This document shows positions 17,095 to 25,554 of a stretch of DNA of 64,000 nt, one piece after another; position 1 is the first letter of the stretch; every line of letters begins with the position of its first letter. Source of the stretch: Eutreptiella sp. 'Long Island Sound 2002' (lineage: Eukaryota; Euglenozoa; Euglenophyceae; Eutreptiales; Eutreptiaceae); the NCBI GenBank assembly GCA_964036045.1, contig OZ038378.1, forward strand, positions 158,790,576-158,854,575, given 5' to 3'. The position numbers and the translations under genes are program-made. The notes beneath the pieces are model-generated. The model was given only the letters and a program-made list of their open reading frames with translations. It made no database searches and had not been told where the DNA came from.

Positions 17095-18773
17095 GTTTAT
17101 ACCTGATTCCCTCAAGTCTTTTTCTTTGGTTTTCGAATTCTTGAATTTTCGATACTTCTATTAGTGTGGGTGGAATCTGTATGTTTATTTATTAATGTGT
17201 GTCTCGTCATTTTCAAGACTACGTGAGACATACGTTTCTGATTCCATTATTTCTTCATTTTCCGGCGCTTCGCTAGGAGCCGCTCCTGCGCGCCGCCTTT
17301 TTATGCGTATGAATTTCTGGATTGAAAAAATCTAGAGATGACTATAATTTTTATAAAAATGTGCTTCTGATGCACAATTTGATTCTGCTCAGGTGTGTCG
17401 TTTCAGAAAAATTCTAGGCCGTCATTTGACGGATTTTGGTGTCGTCGCTTCGTTTTTGCGTGGATTCGTCCATAATTCTCCCATTCCTGCCTCTGCAGAT
17501 ACCCACGCGCAGCCTCGCTGAGTAGGCCGTGTTCCGGCCGAAACGCAGCAGCCTGGAGAGACTCAGCAGAACCCAAGACCCCACCAAGGGGCAATTTAAT
17601 TTTTTTCACGACTCCCTTCGCCCTAAGACAGGTCACAGGTCGCCAGCAGGTTTACGAGAACCCATGCGAGTGTGTATATTGTGTCTTGCGTTAAGTTTGT
17701 GTCGCGCTGCGTCTTGGAGGGAGGGATGCATATGCACATGTTTTGGCATGCTCCCATAGTAACCCAACCAAGCCACAGGAGCCCCGGCAGCGCCATGAGC
17801 GCTGAGTCTTCTGTAGGAAATGTTACAAACAGAGCAGCAAAAGAGCGCCAGCCATGGTGAGCGCCCATTTTTCTGTGTGAGGGAAACTATAGGTATTTTA
17901 AAGTAGATGTGGAAACCAAGGAAAGGCCAAGAAAAAATCCCTTTTTCCTAAAATGCGACAGTGGTGGCCACCACAGCACAAGGGGGGAGTAAGAAAAAGT
18001 GCTTTTCCATTGCTTTGAGGCATACTCTAGTTGTATCAGAGATGCACTGAGCATCCAGGCATTTCTATCTTAGTATTGGCCCAACCAAAAGTGGTGATAA
18101 CACATTTTGACCTATGGAACCAAACACCCAGTCAGGATATGGAGTGGACCCCTTAATCCCCTTTCAATGTGGGGCAAATCATCTTTTCCTGAGTTGACTG
18201 AGAACTAACATATCCAAGGCAGAGCCTATGAATTTATCTATGTTTTTCCATGAATTCTTAGCTGTCCTAGTGGTATGCACCCTAGGGGGCTGGGCACCTC
18301 TTTTTGAGAGGTCCTGGGTTCAATTCCTGGTCAGCCTAGCTAAGTAGGAAGATCCCATGTGACATGGCAGTGACCTCATCGCCACATGCCCTGCCACCTC
18401 AGCACATATGGGACCCAAAACAAAGAGTGCACATCTCCTGAGATGGCACTATGGAGAGAGAGTGACCATGGGGCAGTTTTCTAACTCTTTTCCAAAACAT
18501 TTCAGCTATCTTTGTCAATATGCATTCCGATTTGACCTGAGTTGCAGTTTCTGTGAATATCCTATCATCTTTCACTGTTTACACTGCAGCCCTTCATGCT
18601 TTGATCCTGATTCTCTTCTCCTTGCACACCTCTGGCTTGGGTTATCCTGGATTGACTATATTTCTGCAAACAAAAGGTTTTAATCTCCAAAAACAAGCAG
18701 CAGGAAACCCTACACCAGCAGCAAGCAGCAAGAGAGACAAAAACACAGTGTTGAAACCACTATAAACTTTTCT
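17095..18773. repeat. R1 repeat, copy B (1.68 kb)
   Basis: It matches 10475-12164 at high identity with a few small indels. It begins directly after the LTR at 17093 and ends abruptly at ACTATAAACTTTTCT, where the truncated 3' end of the minus-strand LINE begins. No gene is supported inside it. Confidence 0.85.
18258..18343 (+). other. tRNA-like cloverleaf in R1, copy B
   Basis: The same closing stem, arms and B-box as 11637-11722, with one base different (CTGTCC for CTATCC). Conservation of the folded core in both copies supports a tRNA-derived, pol III-type origin. Confidence 0.4.
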
Positions 18774-19489
18774 GAACGGAGAAAGGTCCAGCTATGAGAG
18801 TACCACAGACAGAAAGGGTTTGTGCTGGCAGTAAATGGGTTACCTTTCGTCTGTTGGATGAATTGTAGATTGGTGCTAACAATCAAGTTGTCTAAAGCAA
18901 AGATTATAGGTTGGGGTAAGGTGGGGAGGATTTGGAAGAGTGTGATAAGAATGATGGCAAATATCTCTGCCGGGTATGAGCCTTTGATGGGGGATGTGTT
19001 GTGGATGGTTATAGGGGGTGCAGTGTTGAATGTGGCCGCCGAATCTGATGGCCTGTTACATTTTGGGTCGTCACAACCATCCGTGTAGCATGCAGTGGCT
19101 GGAGGGTAGGTAATTAGAGCCTGTCTGAGATCGTGGCAACCCCAGTAGTGGAGGTGGTCCAATTTTGGTGGGGGTATGTTGTGTACAAGAGTGAATTGCA
19201 GAAGTGATGGACTGAAATGAGAATTGCTGAAAGCATAAGGAAACGAAGTGGTGTCTGGAGGATTTGGACGTTTGGTAGGGAAGGACATGGCTTTGCAGTT
19301 GTTAGTGGTGTTGGTGGGGAGGCGGAATCTTTTGTTGTCGGCGATCTGGACGGTCATGTCAGGGAATGTCGGTGTGATTTTGTGCTGGTTGGGGTGATCT
19401 AGAGTGCCTAAGTGCTAGATTGTGGTTCTTTTGGGATGTCGGGTGTTCTGAGTGAGAGAGTAGGTGGGGGGAACAGTGGTAGATTGGTA
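18774..19489 (-). pseudogene. LINE RNase H domain (truncated)
   Basis: It is in the same frame as the RT ORF but separated by TAA (19492-19490) and TAG (19417-19415). Visible RNase H blocks are CYTDGCDDPKCNRPSD (first Asp), GSYPAEIFAIILIT (Glu) and IFALDNLIV (third Asp). The C-terminal part that carries the last acidic residue is missing because the element stops at 18774. The enzyme would remove the RNA strand after target-primed reverse transcription. It is non-functional in this copy. Confidence 0.75.
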
Positions 19490-21268
19490 TTAGGTGAAGG
19501 CTATCTCTGCTAGGGTGTGTGGAGGGAGTTGGTTGAGAAGACAAGGGTTAATGTTGGGGATGTTGTGACAGCAGTAGCCTGAGAAATTGGCAGAGGGGGC
19601 AGTCATGTGTTGAAGCAGATTAGGTTCGCACGAGTCACGGAGCAGAGTGTTAATGAGTGTGTCATTTGTGGTTTTGGGGCCATGGCGGAAAGAGTAGCGG
19701 AGAATGTGATTGATGGTTTGTAAGTTGGTTGTGATGGCAATTTTTGTAATATAGAGATGGCAAGATGCATTAGAGGAGTATTTGGTTTTGTTAGGGGTAC
19801 AGTAAGAGAGTTTGCCAGACTTAGAGATGTGAGTCCAAATGAGACAGTCCAGTTTGTCGAGTTTATCCTTGGGAAGGGAGTTGTAGATGAGATGGTAGGT
19901 GAGTGTGGGTATAAGCTGGATGTCGGAGAGTTTCATAATTTCGTTGTGAGTTAGAGGGAGAGTAGAGAGGTTGGTAAAGAAGGAGTTAATGGTATTCACC
20001 AAGAGATGGTACATCTGTGTATTTTGCCTTTGGTTGAAGAAGTCAGTACCAAGATATTTATGGAAAATACCAGGGTTACCACTGTTATAGAAAGTGCTAA
20101 AGTGTGTGGAAAGGAAGATGAGGATGGTCACATGGGGGGCCTTGTTGAGAGCATGAAGCTCAGATTTGGTGCTGTTGAAAGAAAGGCCACATAGGGGTCC
20201 TTCAGTGAACAGGAAGTGGAGAATCTCGTGAAGGGTGCGGGGTGATTTGGTTTGGACAGCGATGTCATCAATGAAGGAGAAGAGGGCGTTAAATTCTTGT
20301 GTAGGGAGGAGAGTTTTAATGTCAAGAATGATGGGGTCAATAAAGAGGTTGAAGAGGATGGGTGACATGGGGCATCCTTGGCGGAGGCCTCGGATGCAGT
20401 GTGCAGCGAAGAGAGCGAAACCGTTGACTATGGGGTAGTCATACGGGGCGGCGTAGAGATTTTTGATGAGGTTAATGAGGTAGGTAGGTATGTTGTAATT
20501 GGAAAGAATTTTCCAGAGAGCTTTGTGGGGAACGGAGTTGAAAGCCTTGTTGACGTCGAGGTAGAGGTGATAGATGTCGGGCTGGAGGAAGAGAGTGGCG
20601 ATCATGGAGAAGATGTGGTCGGTGGTACGGTGATTGGGTAGACGACCATATTCTGTGTTGTTTGTGAGTTTGTATTTGGTGGAGTAGTAAGTCAAGGTAG
20701 ATGCTCCATAAGAAGCTAGTATTTTGTAAATTGGGTTGAGGAGGGCGATAGGCTGATAATTTATGGGTAGGTGTGGGTCTCCTTTTTTATAAAGCAGAAA
20801 ATTTTTGGCTTTAGGCCAGTGAAAGGGGATATTAGTGGTAATGAGGGTAGAGCACAAGTTGTAAATAACGGTTTGCATGTTCTGTGGGACCACAGAGAAG
20901 AGGTAGAGAGAGGTGTCATCAAACCCAGGGGCGGTGTATGGTTTGGCGTTAGAAAGTAAGTGGTCGAAGAATTGTCTAGTAAATTGAGAATGCGGAGCGT
21001 TATCTGGGAGTTTGGGAGAGTTCGTCATTACCTTGTCAATAAAGGAGGTGTCAATGTCGAAGGAGGGTGGACCTCCAAGGGAGATGGGGGATTCGCCCAT
21101 GGATTGACACATGGCGTTCGGGTCAGAAGTGAGGTTGCCATTTGTGTCGTAGAGAGGGAGGGGAGAGGTAGTGCGTGGGTGTAAGATGTTGTTAATGGTT
21201 TTGGTTATGTATTTGTTTTGAATGAGTGAGTGCTGTAGTTTCTTGTGGTTCTGTGTTTGTTTTTTCAT
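19490..21268 (-). CDS. LINE reverse transcriptase
   Basis: The ATG is at 21268 but the frame is open back to 21352 and overlaps the end of the endonuclease frame, so a frame change between the two is likely. RT blocks in order: AKNFLLYKKGDPHLPINYQPIALLNPIYKILA (as separate RT 1-2 motifs), HLYLDVNKAFNSVPH (palm Asp), LRQGCPMSPILFNLFID, and the catalytic FIDD at 20275-20264, followed by GLSFNSTKSELHAL. The C-terminal extension has CHLYITKIAITTN and a long thumb-like region. It synthesises cDNA on nicked chromosomal DNA. At about 590 residues it is normal for an RT domain plus connector. It ends at a stop before the RNase H segment. Confidence 0.9.
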   Translation of the reverse strand: MKKQTQNHKKLQHSLIQNKYITKTINNILHPRTTSPLPLYDTNGNLTSDPNAMCQSMGESPISLGGPPSFDIDTSFIDKVMTNSPKLPDNAPHSQFTRQFFDHLLSNAKPYTAPGFDDTSLYLFSVVPQNMQTVIYNLCSTLITTNIPFHWPKAKNFLLYKKGDPHLPINYQPIALLNPIYKILASYGASTLTYYSTKYKLTNNTEYGRLPNHRTTDHIFSMIATLFLQPDIYHLYLDVNKAFNSVPHKALWKILSNYNIPTYLINLIKNLYAAPYDYPIVNGFALFAAHCIRGLRQGCPMSPILFNLFIDPIILDIKTLLPTQEFNALFSFIDDIAVQTKSPRTLHEILHFLFTEGPLCGLSFNSTKSELHALNKAPHVTILIFLSTHFSTFYNSGNPGIFHKYLGTDFFNQRQNTQMYHLLVNTINSFFTNLSTLPLTHNEIMKLSDIQLIPTLTYHLIYNSLPKDKLDKLDCLIWTHISKSGKLSYCTPNKTKYSSNASCHLYITKIAITTNLQTINHILRYSFRHGPKTTNDTLINTLLRDSCEPNLLQHMTAPSANFSGYCCHNIPNINPCLLNQLPPHTLAEIAFT

Positions 21269-21279
21269 GTTCCAATCAT

Positions 21280-22461
21280 TCAGGAGAGATTGGAGTGTGG
21301 TGAGAGATTGTTTGTTGAGTCCCTTTTGTGTGTTAAGTTTGAGTGCTTGTTCTTAATTTTTTTTTCAATTCCTGTTGGTTTGTGAGCGTGAGCTTGGAGT
21401 GTGACTCGTTTGTAGGCGGTGACAAGTTGAGAAAAAATGAAGTCGGTGATGGGCACTATGTTGTCGAGAGCAAAGTTGTTCCAAATCGAGTTATAACTGG
21501 AAACCCAAGTGTCTAGTGTTTGGAGGAGAGAAGTTAGGTGTGCTTTTTCATTCTTATTCAAAGGACGATAGTGGATGGTGGATTGTGGAATGTGATATAT
21601 GTTGAGGGGATTGTTGGGGATGGCTATAGCGGTAGGTACAAGCCTATGGTCACTGGTTGAGTTATTGCTGTCAATGTAAGTGTTGAATGGTTTGAAGATT
21701 GTGTGGAAAGCAGGGGAGGGAAGGAAAAGGTCGATGCGTGTTTGTGAATGGAGTCGTGGGTTTGTGGGTCTGGTCCATTGTTTAACTTTAGGGTGATCTT
21801 TGCGGTATAGATCCAGGAGAGTAGGAGTCGTTGAATGGGAGGGAGGGTGGACCTGGTTGTGAAGGGCAGGCCAGTATTTGGGATGTTTAACGTTTTCGGT
21901 GTCAAGGAGGGGTTGAAAGTAGGTGTTAAAGTCGCCTAGGAGGACATGGTGTGGTTGATCGTGTTGAAGTTTGGAGACTGTTTGTTCAATTCGAGTTCTT
22001 AGGTGGGCTAGGTGGGACTTGTAGATATTGATAATACGGATAGTGGGGTAACCAGGAATAGTGATATCAATTGCAAATACACAACCGTGTACCCGGTCGT
22101 GTTTGATAGGGGTGGTGTAAGGAGAGAGTGAGGAGTGGATGATGATGGCGGTGCCATTGGTGTGATCGTTTGTGATGTTGGTGTAAATGTGGGTGTTGAG
22201 GAGGTGAGAGAGATTAGGTGCATGTGGTATTTCTTGAAGACAAAGGATGTCGGTTTGGTTGTGCATGTGATGGAGTATGATTGCCTCAAGTTTGTCGATG
22301 TTTTTTGCAGTATTATGGGTGGTAAGTGTTAGTTGTGTTTTACAGTGGATGAGGGATTTACTTGGGTCTGGGGTGGTGTCGTGTGAGTTGTTCTGTGTGT
22401 TGTGAAACTTGGGGGGTTGAGAAAAGTTTGGGGGAAGAGGAAGATCAGGTGGTGGCGTCAT
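21280..22461 (-). CDS. LINE APE-type endonuclease
   Basis: The ATG is at 22461 and is followed by a Pro-rich leader of about 45 residues. The exonuclease-endonuclease-phosphatase fold is shown by LCLQEIPHA (metal-binding Glu), a VFAIDITIPGYPTIRIINIYKS block, LLGDFNTYF (Asp/Asn pair), RLHSQTRIDLFL, and the terminal SDHRLVP (catalytic Asp-His). These nick target DNA for integration. The frame ends at 21280, 73 nt after the RT frame opens at 21352. This fits either a damaged single polyprotein or programmed frameshifting; there is an A9 run at about 21356-21364 on the sense strand. Confidence 0.88.
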   Translation of the reverse strand: MTPPPDLPLPPNFSQPPKFHNTQNNSHDTTPDPSKSLIHCKTQLTLTTHNTAKNIDKLEAIILHHMHNQTDILCLQEIPHAPNLSHLLNTHIYTNITNDHTNGTAIIIHSSLSPYTTPIKHDRVHGCVFAIDITIPGYPTIRIINIYKSHLAHLRTRIEQTVSKLQHDQPHHVLLGDFNTYFQPLLDTENVKHPKYWPALHNQVHPPSHSTTPTLLDLYRKDHPKVKQWTRPTNPRLHSQTRIDLFLPSPAFHTIFKPFNTYIDSNNSTSDHRLVPTAIAIPNNPLNIYHIPQSTIHYRPLNKNEKAHLTSLLQTLDTWVSSYNSIWNNFALDNIVPITDFIFSQLVTAYKRVTLQAHAHKPTGIEKKIKNKHSNLTHKRDSTNNLSPHSNLS

Positions 22462-24220
22462 CTTGATGTTTCATGCCACCGGCAACCATGACACCGGCAT
22501 TTCTCCCGTATAGCAAGTAAACTTCCAAAGACACAATCGATGCGGAGACTCCAAAAAAAAAATTCAAAGCGACTCGTGGGATTTATATTACACGTCCAAT
22601 CCCATGATCGATGCGGTGGGTCCAACATATAATCAAACAAATCCAGATTCATTGAAATTCCAAAGTGGGATATGGATCTCCGACTTGGACTTGAGAGTTC
22701 ACATGGAATGGTAGCATGGAGAAGGATAATAAAAACAAGGGCGAAGAGTCACATGAGAGGCGGTTCCGCGGAGAAGTGAATTCTGCTATTGGCGGATTGA
22801 ATTTGCTTTTCCGAGCCAAATTCTTTAGCCGCTTGGAGGGTGAGGTCCCATGGGGACAAAGCCTTGTTTGCGCCGTGTTTGTTTTTTTCCGCTTTGAGGA
22901 TGTTGTCTTTCTTGATTAGGTTCGGTTCACCGGAGATGAACTTGATTCCTTGTATGGTTTCATTGTGGACAAAGATGCTGGAGCCAAGGTTATCAAAAAG
23001 AGCCTCATAGTATTGGTGGCTTTTTGCACTTGGGTTGTTTTCCAAAGGTGGGGGGGGGGTCCCAAGGGATTGGTACACAAACTGCTTTTGCAGTTTTTCA
23101 CCCCGGGCAACTCAAAAATCAAAGTTTCGAAACTTGTTTTTTTGATATTGCTCTCGTAATTTCACGGAAACTCACGGAGCGTGGTGCCCTTACAACCGCC
23201 GCCTTGTTTGAGGTCGGCACATACACGGGGGGCGAGCGAGGCGCGAGGGGCGTGTCGGATCGCACCGCGTATGAATTATCAGTATTGAATAGTATAAAAC
23301 CAGCTTTCTTACATTTGTCATTCAACCAATCCAACTTAGAGATAGCCATTGACCCTTGGTGACTAAGTGGGCCCGGAGGGTAGGGAGGGGGGGGGGGGCG
23401 CGTACCCGAACCGAGGAGACGCCCCCCCCCCCCCCCGGGCCAGCAACTTTTCAACCCCTAACAACGGTTGACAAAGAGCCCCACTACGGGTATACACATG
23501 CCCCCCTGTGGAAACCGCGGGCCCAGAAAGAGCACGAACCCACCCCAAATGGTGCAAAAAAAACCCAGAAGCGGTGAAAAACGCCCCCCAACCGGGCAGA
23601 AAAAAACCCCTGTCACCTGGTCAGGACCCCCCCCTTTGTGGTGACCCCCAAAACCCCAGTTTAGGTGGAAACCCCCCCACCCTTTGTGGTGACCCCCCCC
23701 CAAAACCCCAGTTTAGGTGGAAACCCCCCCCCCTTGTCGTGAAACACCCCCCCAGGGGGTTCACCTAAACTGGGGGGGTTTCCTCCCCTACCACAAATGA
23801 GGACTCTCCTCCGTGGTAAATATAGCTGCCCAAACAAATTGATGCATTAAAATGTGTTTTAAACATCTGCCTGCCCCATTCGATTCACCGCAGCGTGATG
23901 TTCTTTGGGGGGCCCTTTAATTCAATGACTGAATGCCTCATTCAGTTCATTGCAGTGAGAACAACTAACCATTCAGACATGCCAAGCTCTCCATAGCAAA
24001 GGGCACAACAACAAGCAAATCAGAAATCTGCCATCCTCTGACCTGATTCTTGGTCCTCAACCGTCTGTATGTACACAATAGGAATGGAGCAGAGGTCAGG
24101 GCATCACACCAACGGAACCACGAGCAATCCCCCCCCCATGCATCCCATTGGCGTCAGGCTGGGGAAATTCAGGCAAACCTGGGGCACAAGAGAACACATC
24201 TTTGGGGGGGGGGGGGGTGT
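22462..24220. other. Gene-poor stretch with first poly-G/poly-C tracts
   Basis: No supported gene. CGATGCGG(A/T)G followed by (A/G)(C/G)TCC-like text occurs twice near 22537-22623. Poly-G/C runs of 8 or more bases begin at about 23047 and are absent from the transposon-filled 22.9 kb to the left. Confidence 0.5.
23634..23800. repeat. C-rich tandem repeat with an inverted copy
   Basis: A ~48-bp unit (CTTTGTGGTGACCCCC, AAAACCCCAGTTTAGGTGG, AAACCCCCCC) occurs about 2.3 times. It is followed by an inverted partial copy (CACCTAAACTGGGGG) at 23762-23800. Confidence 0.7.
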
Positions 24221-24314
24221 TCAGACTAAGATGAGCTGGCGCAGCCCGCTCACTTCACAGTACTCGAGATAACCTCTCGGAACCAAGGTTCAGAGCTGTC
24301 CAGTGCTACGATGA
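24221..24314 (+). repeat. Dispersed 94-bp repeat, copy 1
   Basis: It matches 26977-27070 without indels and with only a handful of substitutions, while flanks differ completely. It contains AAGATGAGCTGGCG and ends GTCCAGTGCTACGATGA. Constant length and sharp edges suggest a small RNA-gene relative or a short mobile element. I cannot name it. Confidence 0.7.
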
Positions 24315-24363
24315 CCCCACAATGGCGTGGTAGCAGATCTGACACGTAGTGACGATTAGCTGC

Positions 24364-24406
24364 GAGATGTGTCCTCTCGTGCCTGGGGCACCAGAGGACA
24401 CATCTC
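24364..24406. other. Near-perfect 43-nt foldback hairpin
   Basis: GAGATGTGTCCTCT (24364-24377) pairs perfectly with AGAGGACACATCTC (24393-24406). Inside, GTGCC/GGCAC pairs after one C-C mismatch around a TGG loop. A related sequence (GGCACAAGAGAACACATCT) lies 200 bp upstream near 24182-24200. Confidence 0.75.
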
Positions 24407-24937
24407 TCTTGGAAATGCCTGTGCCATCAACATCTGCAGAATGGGGACAACCAGGACATACATTGAATGCAAGGAGCAGAACTTGGAATTTTAATGGCCA
24501 GCAATGTTTCATTCATCATTCAACCACGCGGTTGTTGTTGGACCAGTTTCAAAAATAGTAAAAAGGCGCCGTTCAAACAGGGAGGGGGTCGCTGTCCCAA
24601 AAGGGCCTTGCAATGCGGGTGTTGTTGCACCGCGCGCACTGCATCCACACCGTGGCACCTGTTAGTGGCCAAACCTCAGTGGACCATCCCAAGATGCACC
24701 CGCCCAACCAGAACCACAGAAAACTTGTCTGCCTAGATCATACTTGTTGGTCGCCAGTGATTCCCTGAGGCTTCTGAGTAGAGACAACGAGAATTCAGTA
24801 CCTGCACCACCTCATGTTTAGACAGCATACCTGCAGCAAATAGGCACAGCAAGACGTGTTAACACCTGCTTTGTGGACTACAGGTCCCTATGGGTCCCCA
24901 GATATACCCAAAGTTTAGGTTTTGTCCCTTCAACACA
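24407..24937. other. No gene seen
   Basis: Unique-looking sequence up to the Harbinger-like element. No frame has coding character. Confidence 0.4.
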
Positions 24938-24997
24938 GGGGGAATGTTTGCCCGGCGCGCGCCCGGCGCGCTACTTTTAGACTATGTTCCCCCCGAA

Positions 24998-25257
24998 GAG
25001 CCCCCAAGCACACCCCTTGGAAACGCCCTTAGAATTAGGTGGCCCAAACTGCCCCAGCTCAAGAAAGTTGCAAACTGGGGTACACAGTACCACTCTCGCT
25101 CCTTTAAGGGCGATCTGGGTCAACACCTTAGCAAGTTGGGAGAATGGGGGGTTAGGATAGCACAACCGCATCGATCTCCAGTAGAAGCGACAGGCGTTAT
25201 TGAGGTATCGCGAACAGTAGAGCTGCATCATAACATTGGTCCCACCCGTGCACGTCA
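24998..25257 (-). pseudogene. Dam-like methyltransferase domain fragment
   Basis: The minus-strand frame contains LYCSRYLNNACRFYW, then YPNPPFSQLAKVLTQIALK, then RVVLCTP. Against the domain in the Ty3 Pol at about 4760-4915 it is about half identical over 51 residues without gaps. Unlike Pol it keeps the canonical catalytic NPPF (25153-25142). It overlaps the end of the DDE fragment in another frame, so it is not a simple in-frame fusion. It starts and stops without a recognisable full enzyme. It is either a capture from a Ty3 relative, or a piece of an independent domain used by both element types. Confidence 0.65.
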
Positions 25258-25500
25258 TTGCAACATTGTTGGCGGGCTGTCAAAGTGCGATTCTTTCTTC
25301 CAATGAATGGCACAATGACATGAATCCGGCCCTTGTAAGCACCATCATGGCCCCCAACTTCGAAATCAAAGAAATCACCTCGGGCACGAGAAGGTCCATA
25401 CCCATCCCAAATCAAAACATCTGCTGATGTCCCGGGGGCCAAGGGGCAAATCCATATAATGTTGCCCAACATATCAACGGCAACGGTCCACCGGTAGGGC
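25197..25500 (-). pseudogene. DDE_Tnp_4 (PIF/Harbinger) transposase fragment
   Basis: The frame reads WTVAVDMLGNIIWICPLAPG (first Asp block), TSADVLIWDGYGPSR, GGHDGAYKGRIHVIVPFIG (second Asp block), then LTARQQCCNDVHGWDQ, which resembles the N..H..R..E end of Harbinger nucleases. The final Arg/Glu block has decayed to CYDAALLFA, and a stop follows. It covers only the C-terminal half of a normal ~350-400-residue transposase, with no N-terminal helix-turn-helix. In life such proteins cut and rejoin the element with a Myb-like partner; none is seen here. This copy is inactive. Confidence 0.6.
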
Positions 25501-25554
25501 ACGGGTCACAAAAAGATGCCCGGCGCGCGCCCGGCGCGCTAACGTTCCCCCACA

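Larger units (their letters stand above)
18774..22461 (-). mobile_element. LINE-1 of this window: EN-RT-RNase H, 3'-truncated
   Basis: Read on the minus strand: an APE-type endonuclease (22461-21280), a reverse transcriptase (21268-19490) and an RNase H region (19489-18774). The RNase H frame runs into R1 at 18773, and no 3' UTR or poly-A tail is present. The sense strand is strikingly G-poor and rich in A and C. The damage is limited to one frame change between EN and RT and two stops between RT and RNase H. An ORF1 upstream of the endonuclease is not seen. LINE copies are usually cut at the 5' end, so loss of the 3' end suggests recombination with the LTR complex. Confidence 0.88.
24938..25551 (-). 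mobile_element. Harbinger-like TIR element, copy 1 (614 bp)
   Basis: The ends are inverted: GGGGGAATGTTTGC at the left and GGGGGAACGTTAGC read in from the right. They are flanked by the 3-bp duplication ACA (24935-24937 and 25552-25554). Inside each end the 11-mer GCCCGGCGCGC occurs twice in tandem (24950-24971, 25518-25539) in the same orientation. The minus strand encodes a DDE_Tnp_4-like fragment next to a Dam-like domain. A second family member is at 53939-54655. A 3-bp duplication and this DDE type fit PIF/Harbinger. Confidence 0.75.

Noticed and set aside
20006-22332. Plus-strand ORFs across the minus-strand LINE
   Set aside because: They are shadows of the EN/RT frames; motifs exist only on the minus strand.
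24977-25502. A single DDE-methyltransferase fusion protein
   Set aside because: The two peptides are in different frames and overlap, so an in-frame fusion is not supported in this copy.
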